Made by a program: the position numbers and the translations under genes. The notes under the pieces are model-generated. The model ran no database searches and was not told the DNA's origin. It was given only the letters and a program-made list of their open reading frames with translations. Shown in pieces: positions 1-11,580 of a stretch of DNA of 64,000 nt. Source of the DNA: Delphinapterus leucas (Eukaryota; Chordata; Mammalia; Artiodactyla; Monodontidae); the NCBI RefSeq assembly GCF_002288925.2, contig NW_022098001.1:3402660-3466659 (forward strand), written 5' to 3'. Each line of letters starts with the position of its first letter. Position 1 is the first letter of the stretch.

Positions 1-1954
1 ACCCCAAGGAAAAGAGCCAGTCATTGGACTTCGGGTTAGGGACAAGGGAATGATAAGATGGGACTTCTGCCCTATCTTGAGACAGAGGCCAAACTGGAGA
101 GTATTAAGCTGATCTCTGGTCAGATGGACAGAACTCACTCTAATTTCAATTCAGGGGCACTGACTTGACAAGATAACTAGCTTTGTTTTTACTAAAATTG
201 AGTGGCTGCAAACAGAGCCCAAACGTACTAAGCTTTTAAGGGAATTGTGTTTTCAGAGAATCCTTGGTCTATTGAACAAAAGTTCACACATATAGTTTTC
301 TGCAGCTTTTCTTTTTTCAGTTAGCAATGTCTCAGGGAGAGTTTCATATCAGTGTCTACGAGCTTAATAACCCTCTCTAACTTCTACAAATTTCCTTGTA
401 TAAAGGTTTTATCATTTATTTAGCAAATCCACTATTGCTGACCACGACCTCTACCCAATTTAGAGACAGAATAAAGAATGCTGCACTGAATATCCTTGAC
501 TGTACTTATGAAAAGAGGTTTTTTTTTTTAAAAAAAAAAAAACCAAACACTCAAACCTGGTACTATGGGAAGGGTTGCCATGTCCTAGCTAACAACTTCT
601 GGGAACTCAAACAAGCATTTGTTCAAAAAATGAACTGAAAGCTATCTTTATTACCCATGAGTTTTGTGTTTCATTCCCAGATCCGAGACACGCAGAAATA
701 TCCGCCATAACACTTCATCCAAAGAAAGACCCCAGCTATGAGGAGCGCAGTAACCCAAGGGCTGTGAATTTAAGACCTGACCTTTTGTAACGCTCCAGCG
801 TCCCACCAGCACAGTCTCCACACTCCAATTCTCTTTTTCTTCCTGGTTGGTTTTGTCAAACCTCCATGGTTTCCTAGTATGCCAGCAGCGTGTTTGTTTT
901 TCATTTTCTTGCGGCTTATAAAGCCGCAGATGTGGGTGGGTGGCAGGAACTCAGTACTTCGCTTCCTTAGCAATAAGTACCGCCATCAACTGCACACATA
1001 TGGCTCCTATTAAAGTAAATGCAAGGCACGTGTCTAATCTGGAGGACAAAATTGGCAAAACTGAAACAGCTGTAGCTATTGACCCTCTGTTTTGAATGGG
1101 TGCTATAGGAGGTGAATAGTTCAGTCCCTTTTTCTAACCTGCTTATATGACTTCTTCCTTGCAAAGTGGTCATTTCTTTCTACCTCTGTTCACATACCCT
1201 AGGATTTTCCCCAGACTTTTCTAGGTTCAGTATTTCTTTCTTTCTCATTATAAAAGAAAGAAAAAAAGCCATTTGGCATAGTCTGTAAACACCAATGATA
1301 AAGAACAACTCCCAGTGCCTGCAGAAACTGGGTGACCAGGTATTGGTATATTTTAGAAGTAAATCAAATCGGGAATCTAACTGGGACAGTGGTTGAACGT
1401 AAGATTCCTTTTGCCCCCATGTGTCTATGATTCATGAATTAATGCAGCGAACATATTTTGAGCATCTCAGCTTGCCAGTTACTGGTAGAATCTGGACACA
1501 CACAAAACAAAGACAATTTATATTTCTAAGGATTTCACATTCTAGAGAGGACAGACAAGAAAACTGCCTCTCACAAGAATCCATGAACAACGAAAGGGCA
1601 GAGAAACTGTGCTATTTGTTGTTGTGCTGTCAGTATTCAACAAATATCTGTTGTATGAATAAAATAATTGCAATGTATGTGATGAAACCAACTAGAGACA
1701 GTAGAAACACAGATCTGAAAGTTAAAAGAATGGTCCAAACTTGGTTGGAAAATTATGAATCATCACCATAGAGATGTTAGAATAAAATGTAAAAGTGGGT
1801 GAGACTGACCAGGAAGAATATAGGAAGTGTGGCCAGCTTCGGAGCAACTGACCTCTAAGTGACAGATGAAGGGCAAGGAACCACCAAGACACAATCAAAG
1901 ATGTGGGATGAATATCTATGAAGTGTAATGTCCTAGAAGTCAAGAGAGAGTGTC
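1..1954. other. intergenic DNA, no gene seen
   Basis: No exon with recognisable protein similarity or plausible splice structure is visible. A T/A homopolymer tract lies near 520-541. The part around 1425-1660 (a 'gagcatctcagcttgcc' to 'gaataaaataa' stretch) looks like a decayed ancient dispersed mammalian repeat that I cannot name with confidence. Confidence 0.6.
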
Positions 1955-2010
1955 TTAGTTCGTTCAGGCTGCTATAACAAAAATACCATAAACCGGGTGG
2001 CTTACTTCCT
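1955..2010 (-). repeat. MLT1-type MaLR LTR end fragment
   Basis: The stretch TTAGTTCGTTCAGGCTGCTA followed by 'ACAAAAATACCATAAACCGGGTGGC' in two blocks is the reverse complement of the 3' end of an MLT1 (ERVL-MaLR) LTR. Only about 55 bases are recognisable. The following DNA up to 3190 contains no gene and no repeat I can name. It is a non-coding LTR fossil. Confidence 0.65.
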
Positions 2011-3769
2011 GTTAGCATCTAAAGGCATCTGCACACCATCACGAATGAAAGGAAAAGTTCTCCAAGATTAGGCTTCAAGGTGGCAGAGCTGAGGGAAGGA
2101 TGCCTGAATACCATCGTCATGATTGGCCAAATGAAACAGCTGGTCGCTTTAGACGGGCTCAAAGCTCGTGATCTCTACTATTAAATATGAAGAGGGGACT
2201 GCACCCAAACCTCTGCACCTGGAAGCAATTGGCCTCCCAGTCTTAGCCGAACTTCTAAGGATGAGGAACCAAAGGCCTTCATCTCATGGTGCAAAATGAC
2301 TCCTGCATCACTGGTATGCTATCATTTTCCACACAACCACCAAGTGAGCTGGATAGACTCCCCGTTTCCTCCACCCTTGGGAGAATTTGCTGGAAGAAAC
2401 AGACATCCAACTGATTTACAATTCTGGACAGCCTTTCCTGTGTACGTGAAAAACTATTTCTCACAGGGCTTTTCTCAGCTGTCGCCTTTTCCTGACGCAA
2501 GTGTCAAATGCTCTGGCAGGTGAATTCTACACCCCTGTGGTGGCCTTGGGTGTCGGCACTTGTAAACCAGTATATTTCTGTCACCACTTGCGTGCCAAAG
2601 CTCAAAAGACAGCTACGTGCGTATTGAAGGAGAATGCAATTAAGAAATGTTTTAGCACACAACCTCAGCATTTCCTTTGGAGAATAAGGGGGAAAGCTGG
2701 ATAGCTAAGGGGGTTCCAGCCAGGGGAATGGAATCTCTAGAACTAGATACATGAATCTAAGAAGCTTAAAGAGAAAGCAAGGCAGAAGGGAATGATAAAA
2801 GATCAGACCCCATCCCACGCCTCATTTGGCTCAAACCTTTGTCTGATGTAAAGCCCAGAAACTGCTTCCTTTGATTTCTGCCCAACAAGGGTGAAATTTA
2901 TTTCCAATGCACTTAATATTGTATAGACATAGCAGGAACCGAGTGGAATCAAAGGAACGAAATGCATATATATCAAGGGTCATCCTACTCTTAGCTTGGT
3001 TACCTGTCAGTTGAAACATCCAACACTTTACTGGAAGATAATTAGGTGCCTTCCCTACTTTACCAAATAAAAGAGAGTAGGAAAACCAATCACTGGGTTG
3101 AAGCAACACTTTATACATTGGAAAGAATGTGAAATATGAGAGCCAGAAATTATCTTAGAATTAAAATTTCCACACTCCTCATATTGAGTAAGGAAACTGA
3201 AGCTCAAATAAAGTGAGTTCACCAAAGCCAGCCAGCTGGTTAGTGACAATAGAGACTCTGATGTAGTTATTTAGCAAAAAAAAGTCATTTTTCCAGGCAT
3301 GGTGCTGGGTACAAATGGGTGCAAAGGGGAAATAAACAAACTACACTTATCACACCAAGAATCACATACGTGTTACAGTGGATAAATGCAGGAGTAAGGA
3401 GATCATTCAGGTACAATGTGCAGAATGAAAACAGGAGACACAAAAGCCCGTCTCCTCATGAGCCACCCAAGGTTCTTTCCACAAGGCCCACTCCAGTCAA
3501 TACCTTCAAAGGAAAAACTTAATGTCATCTCCACAGCATCACATTGTAAAATCTTGTGATTTAAGACAGTTTTATGTGAATGTAAAATGTCATGTTTATT
3601 ACCAAAATGCATTCAAATCTCACACTTGTACTGTTTACTATAAAGCAGATTGGGGTACATAGCCCAAATATCCCAGACTTCAGCACCCAGGAGGTCACAT
3701 TTCCCTTTTATACATAAATCACAACAGTTGGAACCCCTCATCCTTTTGACATGCATTATTTTCCAGGTT
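2011..3769. other. intergenic DNA, no gene seen
   Basis: No gene is supported. The short open frames here have no family resemblance and lack initiation or splice context. A weak MIR-like core ('GGAAACTGAAGCTCAAATAA') is visible near 3190-3245 on the - strand. Confidence 0.55.
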
Positions 3770-4140
3770 GTCTTAGTCCATTCAAGTTCAGGATGTTCTA
3801 AGAGGATACCATAGACTGGGTGGCATATAAACAACAGAAATTTATTTCTTACAGGTCTGGAGGCTGGAAATCCAAAATCAAGGCACCTGCCTGATTTGGT
3901 GTCTGGTGAGAGCCCTCTTCCTGGTTCACAGATGGATATTTTTTCACTGTGTCCTCACATGGTACAAGGGGGCGAGAAGCTCTCGAGGGCTTCTATTATA
4001 AGGGCACTAATCCCATTCACGAGGGCGCTGCTCCTGTGACCTAATCACCTCCCAAGGCCCCATCTCCTAAAAGTATCATCATGTGGGTTAGGATTTCAAC
4101 ATGAATTTAGGGGGGAGGGATATAAACCTTCTGCCTACAG
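3770..4140 (-). repeat. MLT1-type MaLR LTR, nearly full length
   Basis: Reads, in reverse orientation, as an almost complete MLT1 LTR. Landmarks are CATAGACTGGGTGGC near 3811, TAAACAACAGAAATTTATTT near 3827, TCTGGAGGCTGG near 3856, GTGTCCTCACATGG near 3950, TATAAGGGCACTAATCCCAT near 3997 and GACCTAATCACCTCCCAAGG near 4038. These match the family consensus as I know it. No internal coding region accompanies it, so it is a solitary LTR. Confidence 0.85.
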
Positions 4141-4804
4141 CATAGGTTTTCCTCTTTTACCAGTTTCTGAATATCTCAGTATCTTGTGTGTTCTCTAAAT
4201 CCTCCTGTCACCAGTCATCTGATTCTAGATTCTGTAAGTTGCTTCTTCTCACCCCAGGAGAGCCATTCCCAAGTATAGCAGAAGCCCTTCCCTTTCACAG
4301 CCAAGAAGAAACAGGCTACTTTTGAAAAAATAATGATAATAAAATTATTCTAAAAGTAATTCAAGGGGACTGCACAGTCCCCAGCCCCTTCTAGGTCCCT
4401 TATAAAGCAAGTTTATAACACGTCCTCTACCCCAGGCCACTTACTCAGCCCCAAGGGTTTATCCTATGCCTAGTGGCTGTTCGTGCTCCAGGTACCTCCA
4501 CATCTCCAGGTCTAGGCCAAAGGGAACCCAGTCTCAGAGAGAGAAAGAAAAGTGTTTCCCTCACCCTGTTCTAAGGCTCATTTAGGAATGACTTCTTTCC
4601 AGAATGATCGACAGTTGAAATGTCCATTTCCTTCGGAGGCAAACCCACTCCTACTACAAGGTTGCAGTTGAGCTGTTCACAGGGACAGTTCTATGACGAC
4701 TGATAGCATATTTCCCAAAGCCCATGTGCTTTAGCCCATCCCCAGTTTGTAGGACATCAGTAGCTCAATGGAAATTCAGTGATGCCAAAGTTAGTATTAT
4801 TCTG
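4141..4804. other. intergenic DNA, no gene seen
   Basis: No recognisable gene or repeat. Base composition is ordinary. Confidence 0.5.
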
Positions 4805-5310
4805 TGTTGGACAGAATAATGCCTCCCAAAGATGTCCACATCCTAATCCCTGGAACCTCTGAATATGTATGTTACCTTACACGGTAGAAAGGACTCTGAA
4901 GATGTGATGAAGTTGAGGGCCTTGAGATGAGGAAACTATCCTGGATTATATGTGTGGGCCCAATGTCATCACAATGGTCCTTAAAACTAGAGGAAATTTC
5001 CTGGCTGGGATCAGACATAGATATGACTACAGAAGACTGGTCAGAAAGATGCAACATTACTGGCTTTGCAGTGGAGAAGGGGGGCCACGAGCAAAGGAAA
5101 GTGGGCAGTCTAGAGAAGACAGAAGAAGCAAGGAAATGGATATTCCCCTAGAGCCTCGAGAAGGAACACAGGTCTGCCAACATCTTGATTTTAGCCCAGT
5201 GAGATCCGTGTCACAATTCTGACCTACAGTCTGTAAGATAATAAATGTGTGCTGTTTTAAGCCACTAAGTGGTAATTTGTTATGGCAGCCCTGGAAAAGT
5301 AATTCCTTAT
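4805..5310 (+). repeat. MLT1-type MaLR LTR
   Basis: The order of landmarks is that of an MLT1-like LTR in forward orientation: GATGTCCACATCCTAATCCC near 4832, GGAACCTCTGAATATGT near 4853, CTGAAGATGTGATGAAGTT near 4895, a CCTGGATTAT block near 4940, then AATAAATGTGTGCTGTTTTA near 5240 and a GTAATTTGTTATGGCAGCCC end near 5272. It is the same subfamily as the copy at 23780-24470. Diverged, solitary and non-coding. Confidence 0.75.
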
Positions 5311-5564
5311 TCCTTTTCAGTCTCTCCTCATTAAGGATACAAAAGACATGGAGACACAGTCTCACCTAGGAATACACTAGTAATATGTATTATACTTGTT
5401 ACCCTTGTTATGCCAGTTTACCTTGGATGTGGGGAATTTTGATAAGCAGAGGTTCTGTACTAACTTTAGTCATTCTTGGACTCAAGAAAATGATCTAAAA
5501 CAATAAATAAAGTTGACGTCAATTGGAAGAAATTTTAAATCAATTAGAAATAAATTCTCCAACC

Positions 5565-5765
5565 CAAGGTGTCTCGATTTGGCACTACTGACATCCAGGG
5601 CCAGGTCATTCTTTGTTGTGGAAGGTTGTCCTGTGCATTGTAGTATGTTTAGCAGCATCCTCTACCCACTAGATGCCAGGAGCCTCCAATTGTGACAACC
5701 AAAAATTTCTCCAGACATGGCCAAGTGTCCCCTTGAGACAAAATAATCTGTGAGTTCAGAACCGT
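5565..5765 (+). mobile_element. MER20-like hAT-Charlie DNA transposon fossil
   Basis: The run GGCACTACTGACATCCAGGG, TTCTTTGTTGTGGAAGG, CATTGTAGTATGTTTAGCAG, CCACTAGATGCCAGGAGC, TTGTGACAACCAAAAATTTC and CAGACATGGCCAAGTGTCCC follows the MER20 consensus in order. It is a non-autonomous element of about 200 bp with no coding capacity. Naming is from memory of the consensus. Confidence 0.75.
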
Positions 5766-6685
5766 TGTTCTATCCCAAAGGTATTTTGAGGGGAAATAAA
5801 CGAAGCTATCGTCCAAGGATAACTTTGCTATTTCAGGATAGGAAAATGTTCAGTTGAGAATATACACTGGTAGGATATGTGTCAATCCCACAGGCCTTTA
5901 CATTCTCAATGCACAGAACACACAGTGTCAGGGATACAAATATCTATTTCGAAGGGATTTAGGTATTAGGACCTTCTTGGATAAATTCACTGTACTCTCC
6001 TCCACTTTTAATACAAGTTCTTTTTCCATGAGTCAATCATTTTTCCTGGCACACTGACTTGGAATGGCATTAAACAGAGGTTCAGTGGCTGCACTTGTAA
6101 GGGCATAGCGTGACTTCTTAGGAGATCAGACACCAACACAACCAATTGCAGGTGGCTTTGGGTTACAGGGCACAGGCCAGTGGGCAGGGGGGGGATGTCG
6201 CCATACCGCCACTCCCTGAGAGGGACAGGGGCTTCAAACAGAGCTACATTAACTTGGGCTAAAGTTATTAAATGGGATCTGTTCTCAGAAAAAAAAAAAA
6301 AATTCCACTGAAGTAGATGTCACACCTACAACCAATCCCATATTTTTATTCCATGCTTGAGATTCAGCTACATTAACCTTAAGTGCTGGCACCTCAGGCT
6401 GCCACATGCACAAGAAATCAAAGGTTATCTATTCTTCTCAAATATGGTAATGATCTAAAAATAGGGAAGTGATTTAGGAACTAAACAAAGCAACTGAGGT
6501 GGTTGTTTATAACCTGTGAATAAGGCAGTGTATGAATTCAGGAGACAACATTTGAAAATGAAGAATTCAGCTAGAGCAAAACTTAATCCATCATCACAAT
6601 CATATTAACCAAATTAATAAATTAATGGAACAGAGAGTCCAAGGTTCTATTCTATAGCAAAATAACCAAGAATTTGGGTGCCTTT
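5766..6685. other. intergenic DNA, no gene seen
   Basis: No gene is recognised. A G-run near 6185 and an A-tract at 6288-6302 are simple-sequence features only. Confidence 0.5.
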
Positions 6686-6689
6686 TTTT

Positions 6690-7060
6690 TTGAGGTTTTT
6701 TTTTTTTTTTTTAATCACTTAGCAAAATGCCCTTGATATCCATCAGAGTTTGTGTATCAGTAATTCACTCCATGGTATGGATGACACATAACCCACAGTT
6801 TGTTTAGCCATTCACCTATTGAGGGATATTTTTGTTGTTTCCAGGTTTACAAATAAAGCTGCTATTTTTGTGCTGACATAAGTTTTCATTACGAGCATAA
6901 TTGCTGAATTGTATGGTGAGTTTATGTTTAGTTTTTTAAGAAACTGACAACCTATCTTCTAGAGTAATTGTACCATCTTATTTTCTCAACTAGTAATATA
7001 TGAGAGATTCAGTTTCTCCACACCCCCTGCAGTATTTGGTATTGTCGCTATTTTTTTTTT
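6690..7060 (-). mobile_element. old L1 ORF2/3' fragment
   Basis: The antisense wording typical of the L1 ORF2 C-terminal region is present but diverged: GTTTAGCCATTCACCTATTG near 6801, TTTGTTGTTTCCAGG, AATAAAGCTGCTATTTTTGT near 6853 and CTCCACACCCCCTGCAGTAT near 7016. No frame is intact. A younger L1 3' end follows directly, so this looks like a nested pair. Confidence 0.7.
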
Positions 7061-7084
7061 TTGCATAAACCCATTTATTTAATT

Positions 7085-7435
7085 TTTTTTTAACATCTTT
7101 ACTGGAGTATAATTGCTTTACAATGGCGTGTTAGTTTCTGCTTTATAACAAAGTGAATCAGCTATACATATACATATATCCCCATATCTCCTCCCTCTTG
7201 CATCTTTCTCCCACCCTCCCTATCCCACCCCGTAGGTGGTCACAAAGCACCGAGCTGATCTCCCTGTGCCTTGCGGCTGCTTCCCACTAGCTATCTATTT
7301 TACGTTTGGTAGTGTATATATGTCCATGCCACTCTCTCACTTCGTCCCAGCTCACCCTTCCCCCTCCCCGTGTCCTCAAGTCCATTCTCTACATCTGCGT
7401 CTTTATTCCTGTCCTGCCCCTAGGTTCTTCGTGAC
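7085..7435 (-). mobile_element. L1 3' end, 5'-truncated
   Basis: The block beginning ACATCTTTACTGGAGTATAA and continuing through GGTGGTCACAAAGCACCGAG and CCCACTAGCTATCTATTTTA is the reverse complement of an L1 3' terminal region. It is the same sequence seen at 59310-59650 and, in the forward direction, at about 26230-26570. Only ~350 bp of the non-coding 3' end is present, typical of 5'-truncated insertions. Confidence 0.85.
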
Positions 7436-8475
7436 TTTTTTTTTTCAGACCGTCAATAAGGTCAGCTGGGTCTTTTTTGTGGGATAGAGACTTTTTAAAT
7501 TGGGATTTTCTTTAAGGCACATTTATGATGTCCAGTTGCCAGATGTGGTGATAGTCTATGGAAACAGTATTTGGGAATGGAAAAGTAAGTTAAAAGAGAT
7601 AGATAAATGGGTTCTTTTTAGCAGGGTTCTACTTTAGATGATTTTTTAATAAATATACTCCCATAATAAACACTACACAATTAGGAAAAAAATCCCCATT
7701 TCTCCTTCAAAATAATTAATTACTATTTTCCTCTTAGATTCAAGGTGATGTCGCAATTACATTATAGATAAAGGCATTACAGCCACAGCTTATAGCTCTC
7801 TTTAAATATTTCAAGGTCTGTTACCTTAGGGGGGATTAAGTCCCTATGTGTTTCTCCAGAACGAGGGCCCATGGACAGACGCTTTAGGAAATCAGGTTTC
7901 AGAACAAAATACAGAAAGAAACCTCTTGCTGTTGCTGTTTAAGGAGAATGGCTTAGCCACAGCCTGAGCTCTACTGTACATCAGCTCTTCCAGCAGGGGC
8001 TGCATCATCACTGACTGAAAATGATTTAGAGGAGAGGCCAGCCTAGCAGCCCTCAGAACCGCCTCTTCACACTGCCGGGGTCTACACTCCAGCATCTGGA
8101 GGTGGCCATCATGTAAGGCTCCCAGGTGGTGGGTTCTAAGATGTCAGATGACTCTTCCAGCCCCATAGGGACCTAGCACAGCCCCCCCCCCACCCTGCCA
8201 CCCCGGAGCATCAGTGACAGGAGGCTTGGCCTGTTTTCTGTGTTGGAGCCACTGTTCATGACGGAGCACGAGCTCTGTCGATAGTGCAGGTTACCGGAGA
8301 ACGCAAATGGCCCACCCTCTACTCTTCTCTGCCCTTACTCCCCTCGCCATCAGCAAAATGGTTTGTAACCCAGTGAAGATACCATCCCTAATTAGTCAGG
8401 TCCCCTTTTGATGTTTTCAAGCCTGCTCAAAATGTTGGCTCAAACCTATCCCTTGAGTATATTTATAAACCAAAA
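7436..8475. other. intergenic DNA, no gene seen
   Basis: No gene is recognised. A C-rich run occurs near 8181-8192. Confidence 0.5.
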
Positions 8476-8850
8476 TCATGCATTCAATAAATATGTATCA
8501 AGGACCTACGTGTATCAGGCACTGTAGCAGGCACCGGGATTAAAGGGGTGAGCAAGATAGGGGTGGGTCCTGCCTTTCAAGGTGTTAACAAATATGGAAA
8601 ATATGCAAATAAACAAGCACTAGCATAAATGAAGTATAATTTGGGAAAATGTAGGGCAGTAAAGGAGCATGTGGCGGCAGCCTCTCACCTATCGGGGTGA
8701 CAAGGGGCCTGCCAGAGCCAGGGCAGGCTTCAAGCTGAGACCTGAGGAAGGAGAGGGAATTGGACCTGGACAAGAATGAGTGTTCCAAACAGAGAACGAA
8801 GCACGAAGGCCGGAAGTCAGGGTAGCTATACACTTCTGAGGAAGTGGTAG
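8476..8850 (+). repeat. ancient dispersed repeat, family not named
   Basis: The wording 'CCTACGTGTATCAGGCACTG', 'AAGCTGAGACCTGAGGAAGG' and 'GAGTGTTCCAAACAGAG' recurs widely in mammalian genomes as an old dispersed repeat. I recognise the pattern but not the family name. A 195-codon open frame on the opposite strand across 8585-9172 overlaps it and is not treated as a gene. Confidence 0.5.
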
Positions 8851-11028
8851 AAGCTGCCCATGGCTGGGTTATAGGGGATCCCAAGCAATGAGTCTGGAGA
8901 GGAGGGCCAAGGTCCTTCTGCTCCTTCGTGACTGTGTGGTGTAGCCACATCAACTCAGTTATACTGGGACTAGGGAAAGCCCCACCCCCAAGCACAATAA
9001 AACAACGCACCCAATACCAATGTGCGTCTCTTCCTGGGGCAAAGCTCTGTCCCTGCCCAGACATCCCCAGGCGCTGACCTGCTCTGAACACTTCCTGCAT
9101 ACAGTCTAGAGGTGACACTGTGGTAGAGTCAGTGACTGTCCCTCTGCCTTGTTTCTCTGCAGTTCCCACCAAAGGTTGCTAGGAAGCTGCCACCCTCTCC
9201 CAGAAGGCACCTGTCAACAAGAGAAACATTAGACACCATAGGCTCCAGGTCTACCGCCAGCCCCCTGATTCTGGTACTGCCCTCCTGGATCATTCCCAAT
9301 AGACAGACGTGAGCAGGGACCTCAGTAGGATACACCCATCTGTCAGCATTGTTCTCAGGGCACAGCCTCATCTGGAGAGGGATGGAGAGCAGGTACTAGT
9401 GAGAGAACATGTCCCTTCCATACTGGAAGGGTTTTATCCTTGCTTTTCCCCCTGGGGTTGACTGGAAAGGCCATTCTGGAATGACAGATACTGATTCCAG
9501 CCTTTCTCCGCCACACCCCACCCCTAGGTTGCATGATATGGTGTGGGGCTGGGGGGAGATTATGTGGAGGCAACTTTAAGCTGTGCAGTCTCTCCATCTG
9601 TAAGGAGGGTCCCTGCCCACACCTCTGCATCACCCAGCTCACTAATGGGCAAAGAGAAAGCTTTCTGTGATTCCCACGCTTAGCCACTACCACTGGTTCA
9701 GTGTCTCATGAATGTATGTGGATCTTCAGGGCCCACCCCTCCCCTGCTTCTCAGAGCAGGCAGCTCTCCTGGGCCTCGGCATACAAAGGCCCCAGGGAAT
9801 GCCCCGAGTTCTGAGTAAAAGTGATCAACGTGGTTGCCAAAAGTTCTTGGTAGGCACAGAGTGGCCATCCAGTGCTGGCCACAGATCCTGATGATTAGCT
9901 CTGCAGGCCAGCCTAGGAAAAGAGGCTGCAGTTTTATGCGGTTAAAAGTATGAGTCTCGCAGGATCTGAACACTAACGGACTGATCACGATACTAAGGGA
10001 CACTTGCTTATTTTTTAGGTGTGATCATGGTATTATGGATGAATTAAAAATAAGAGAGAGATCTTTTAGAAAGAGAGGCCCAGGTGCAACATTTATTAGT
10101 AAAATTGTGTGTTGTCTAGGGTTTATTTCAACATAATCTGACAATGGAAGGAGAGTGGGCACATAGACGAGACAAGCTTGGCCACTAACTTATGATGGTT
10201 GAAACTGTGATGGAGACTCAGAGTACACAGAAGTAATTACACTATATTTTCTACTTTTGTCTGTGTTTGAAATTTTCCCTACTGTGGAGTTTTAAAGCGT
10301 ATCCTTAGTAAATATGCAAACTACTAGAAAGGTTTAAGGTAACTGAAATCCTCTAAAAAGGCTTTAATAAGTGGCATTGCACTAGATGAATAAAGGCAGA
10401 GCAAGGTCTCCAAGGTCCATGTTGAAGTCAGCAAACCTAAGATTGCTTTTGAAAGACCTTCTGCTGCGGATTACACGTAAGTGAAAACTTGGGCTCAGAA
10501 AATTAAAATTAGATCACATACAAAGAAGGGAAAATCAGTGCAGAGATCTTAAGTAGTATATAGTCTCTCTTGGCGATAATACTATTAGATTTACCAGGTA
10601 ACCAAGACTGAACAACAAAAAACCCACATTTATTAATTTTCTGAAAAGTTTTGGATCCAGTTCTGCCAGAGGGAAGAGGTCCAGTTCCAAGGAACCTCCA
10701 GGCCTCCCAATTTGGTTTCTGAGTAAATGAGTGAGAACATGAAACCTCTCAGAGTCATTCTTTCTATTCCACTGATGGCAGGTCTGGTCCCCTAAATGGA
10801 CACAAGTTTTATTATCAAAGGGATTGGAAATACCCAGGTGTAAGTCTATGGTGTAGAGATACAGCAAGATTCAGGAAGTGAATCCAAGCCCTCAGGTTGG
10901 GCTCACTCTCAAAATGTAAGAGAAGAGAGGAGAATACAGTGAACAGGTCATTTCATCCTAAGTTAGAATTTAGATGTCTGTCACAATCCAAATTCCTAGT
11001 GCCGAGTTCAATAAAAACTGTGCCAAGG
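8851..11028. other. intergenic DNA, no gene seen
   Basis: Somewhat GC-richer than its surroundings at 8.9-9.9 kb, which explains several long chance open frames on the - strand. None shows a known domain, a plausible start context or splice pattern. Confidence 0.5.
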
Positions 11029-11231
11029 GCTTCCCTGGTGGCGCAGGGGTTGGGAGTCTGCCTGCCGATGCAAGGGATGCGGGTTCGTGCCCCGGTCCGG
11101 GAGGATCCCGCATGCCGCGGAGCGCCTGGGCCCGTGGGCCATGGCCGCTGGGCCTGCGCGTCCGGAGCCTGTGCTCCACGGCGGGAGAGGCCACAGTAGT
11201 GGGAGGTCCGCGTATCGCAAAAAAAAAAAAA
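11029..11231 (+). mobile_element. short cetacean CHR-type SINE with TSD
   Basis: The tRNA-derived head GGCTTCCCTGGTGGCGCAG starts at 11029, a B-box-like GGGTTCGTGCC follows near 11082, and an A tail ends it. Flanking duplications AACTGTGCCAAGG are present at about 11016-11028 and 11231-11243. The ~205-bp length fits the young short form. Several frames happen to be open through this GC-rich element; none is a gene. Confidence 0.92.
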
Positions 11232-11394
11232 ACTGTGCCAAGGTTTTCATGTCACACTTCAACTGCCACTGAGGGGCTGAATTAGCAGACAGACAGATAG
11301 TGACCACTTGAGCAAGTGGTCACTTGCCCCGCCACTTTCGAGTAAGATTAGAGTCTAACAGTGAACTATTGAGTGTCCCCTGGGGCACTAAGCA

Positions 11395-11580
11395 CTTCAC
11401 CAACATCATCGAATATAAACCTCTCAGCTATTACCTCCCCACTTTACAGATAAGGAAACCAAGGCTCAGAAAGGTTCAGAAAGTTACCTGATGTCCCACC
11501 ACTAGTAAGTTGCTAAGCTTGGGTTTAAATCCAGATCTCTCTGACTACAGAACCCAATGTCCTTCACCACAATGCAAGCC
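11395..11580 (-). repeat. MIR SINE fossil
   Basis: The core ACTTTACAGATAAGGAAACC at about 11440 is the reverse complement of the MIR core, followed by the MIR-like ending 'GGGTTTAAATCCAGATCTC' and 'CTGACTACAGAACCCA'. It is diverged and non-coding. Confidence 0.8.

Noticed and set aside
6455..6464. A perfect MEF2-type site CTAAAAATAG, and another (TTATTTATAG) at 18826-18835
   Set aside because: Several matches to this degenerate 10-mer are expected by chance in 64 kb, and both lie far from ABRA.
8585..9172. A 195-codon open frame on the - strand
   Set aside because: No recognisable domain, low-complexity composition, overlap with an old repeat on the other strand, and no splice or promoter context.
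11029..11100. tRNA-like A and B boxes at the head of the SINEs
   Set aside because: They belong to tRNA-derived SINE promoters; there is no cloverleaf or functional tRNA gene.
10897..11307. Several 60-105-codon open frames on both strands over SINEs here and at 17 kb, 24 kb, 27 kb, 34 kb, 48 kb, 54 kb and 56 kb
   Set aside because: They are chance openings in GC-rich SINE DNA; the same protein-like text recurs at every SINE copy and in several frames.
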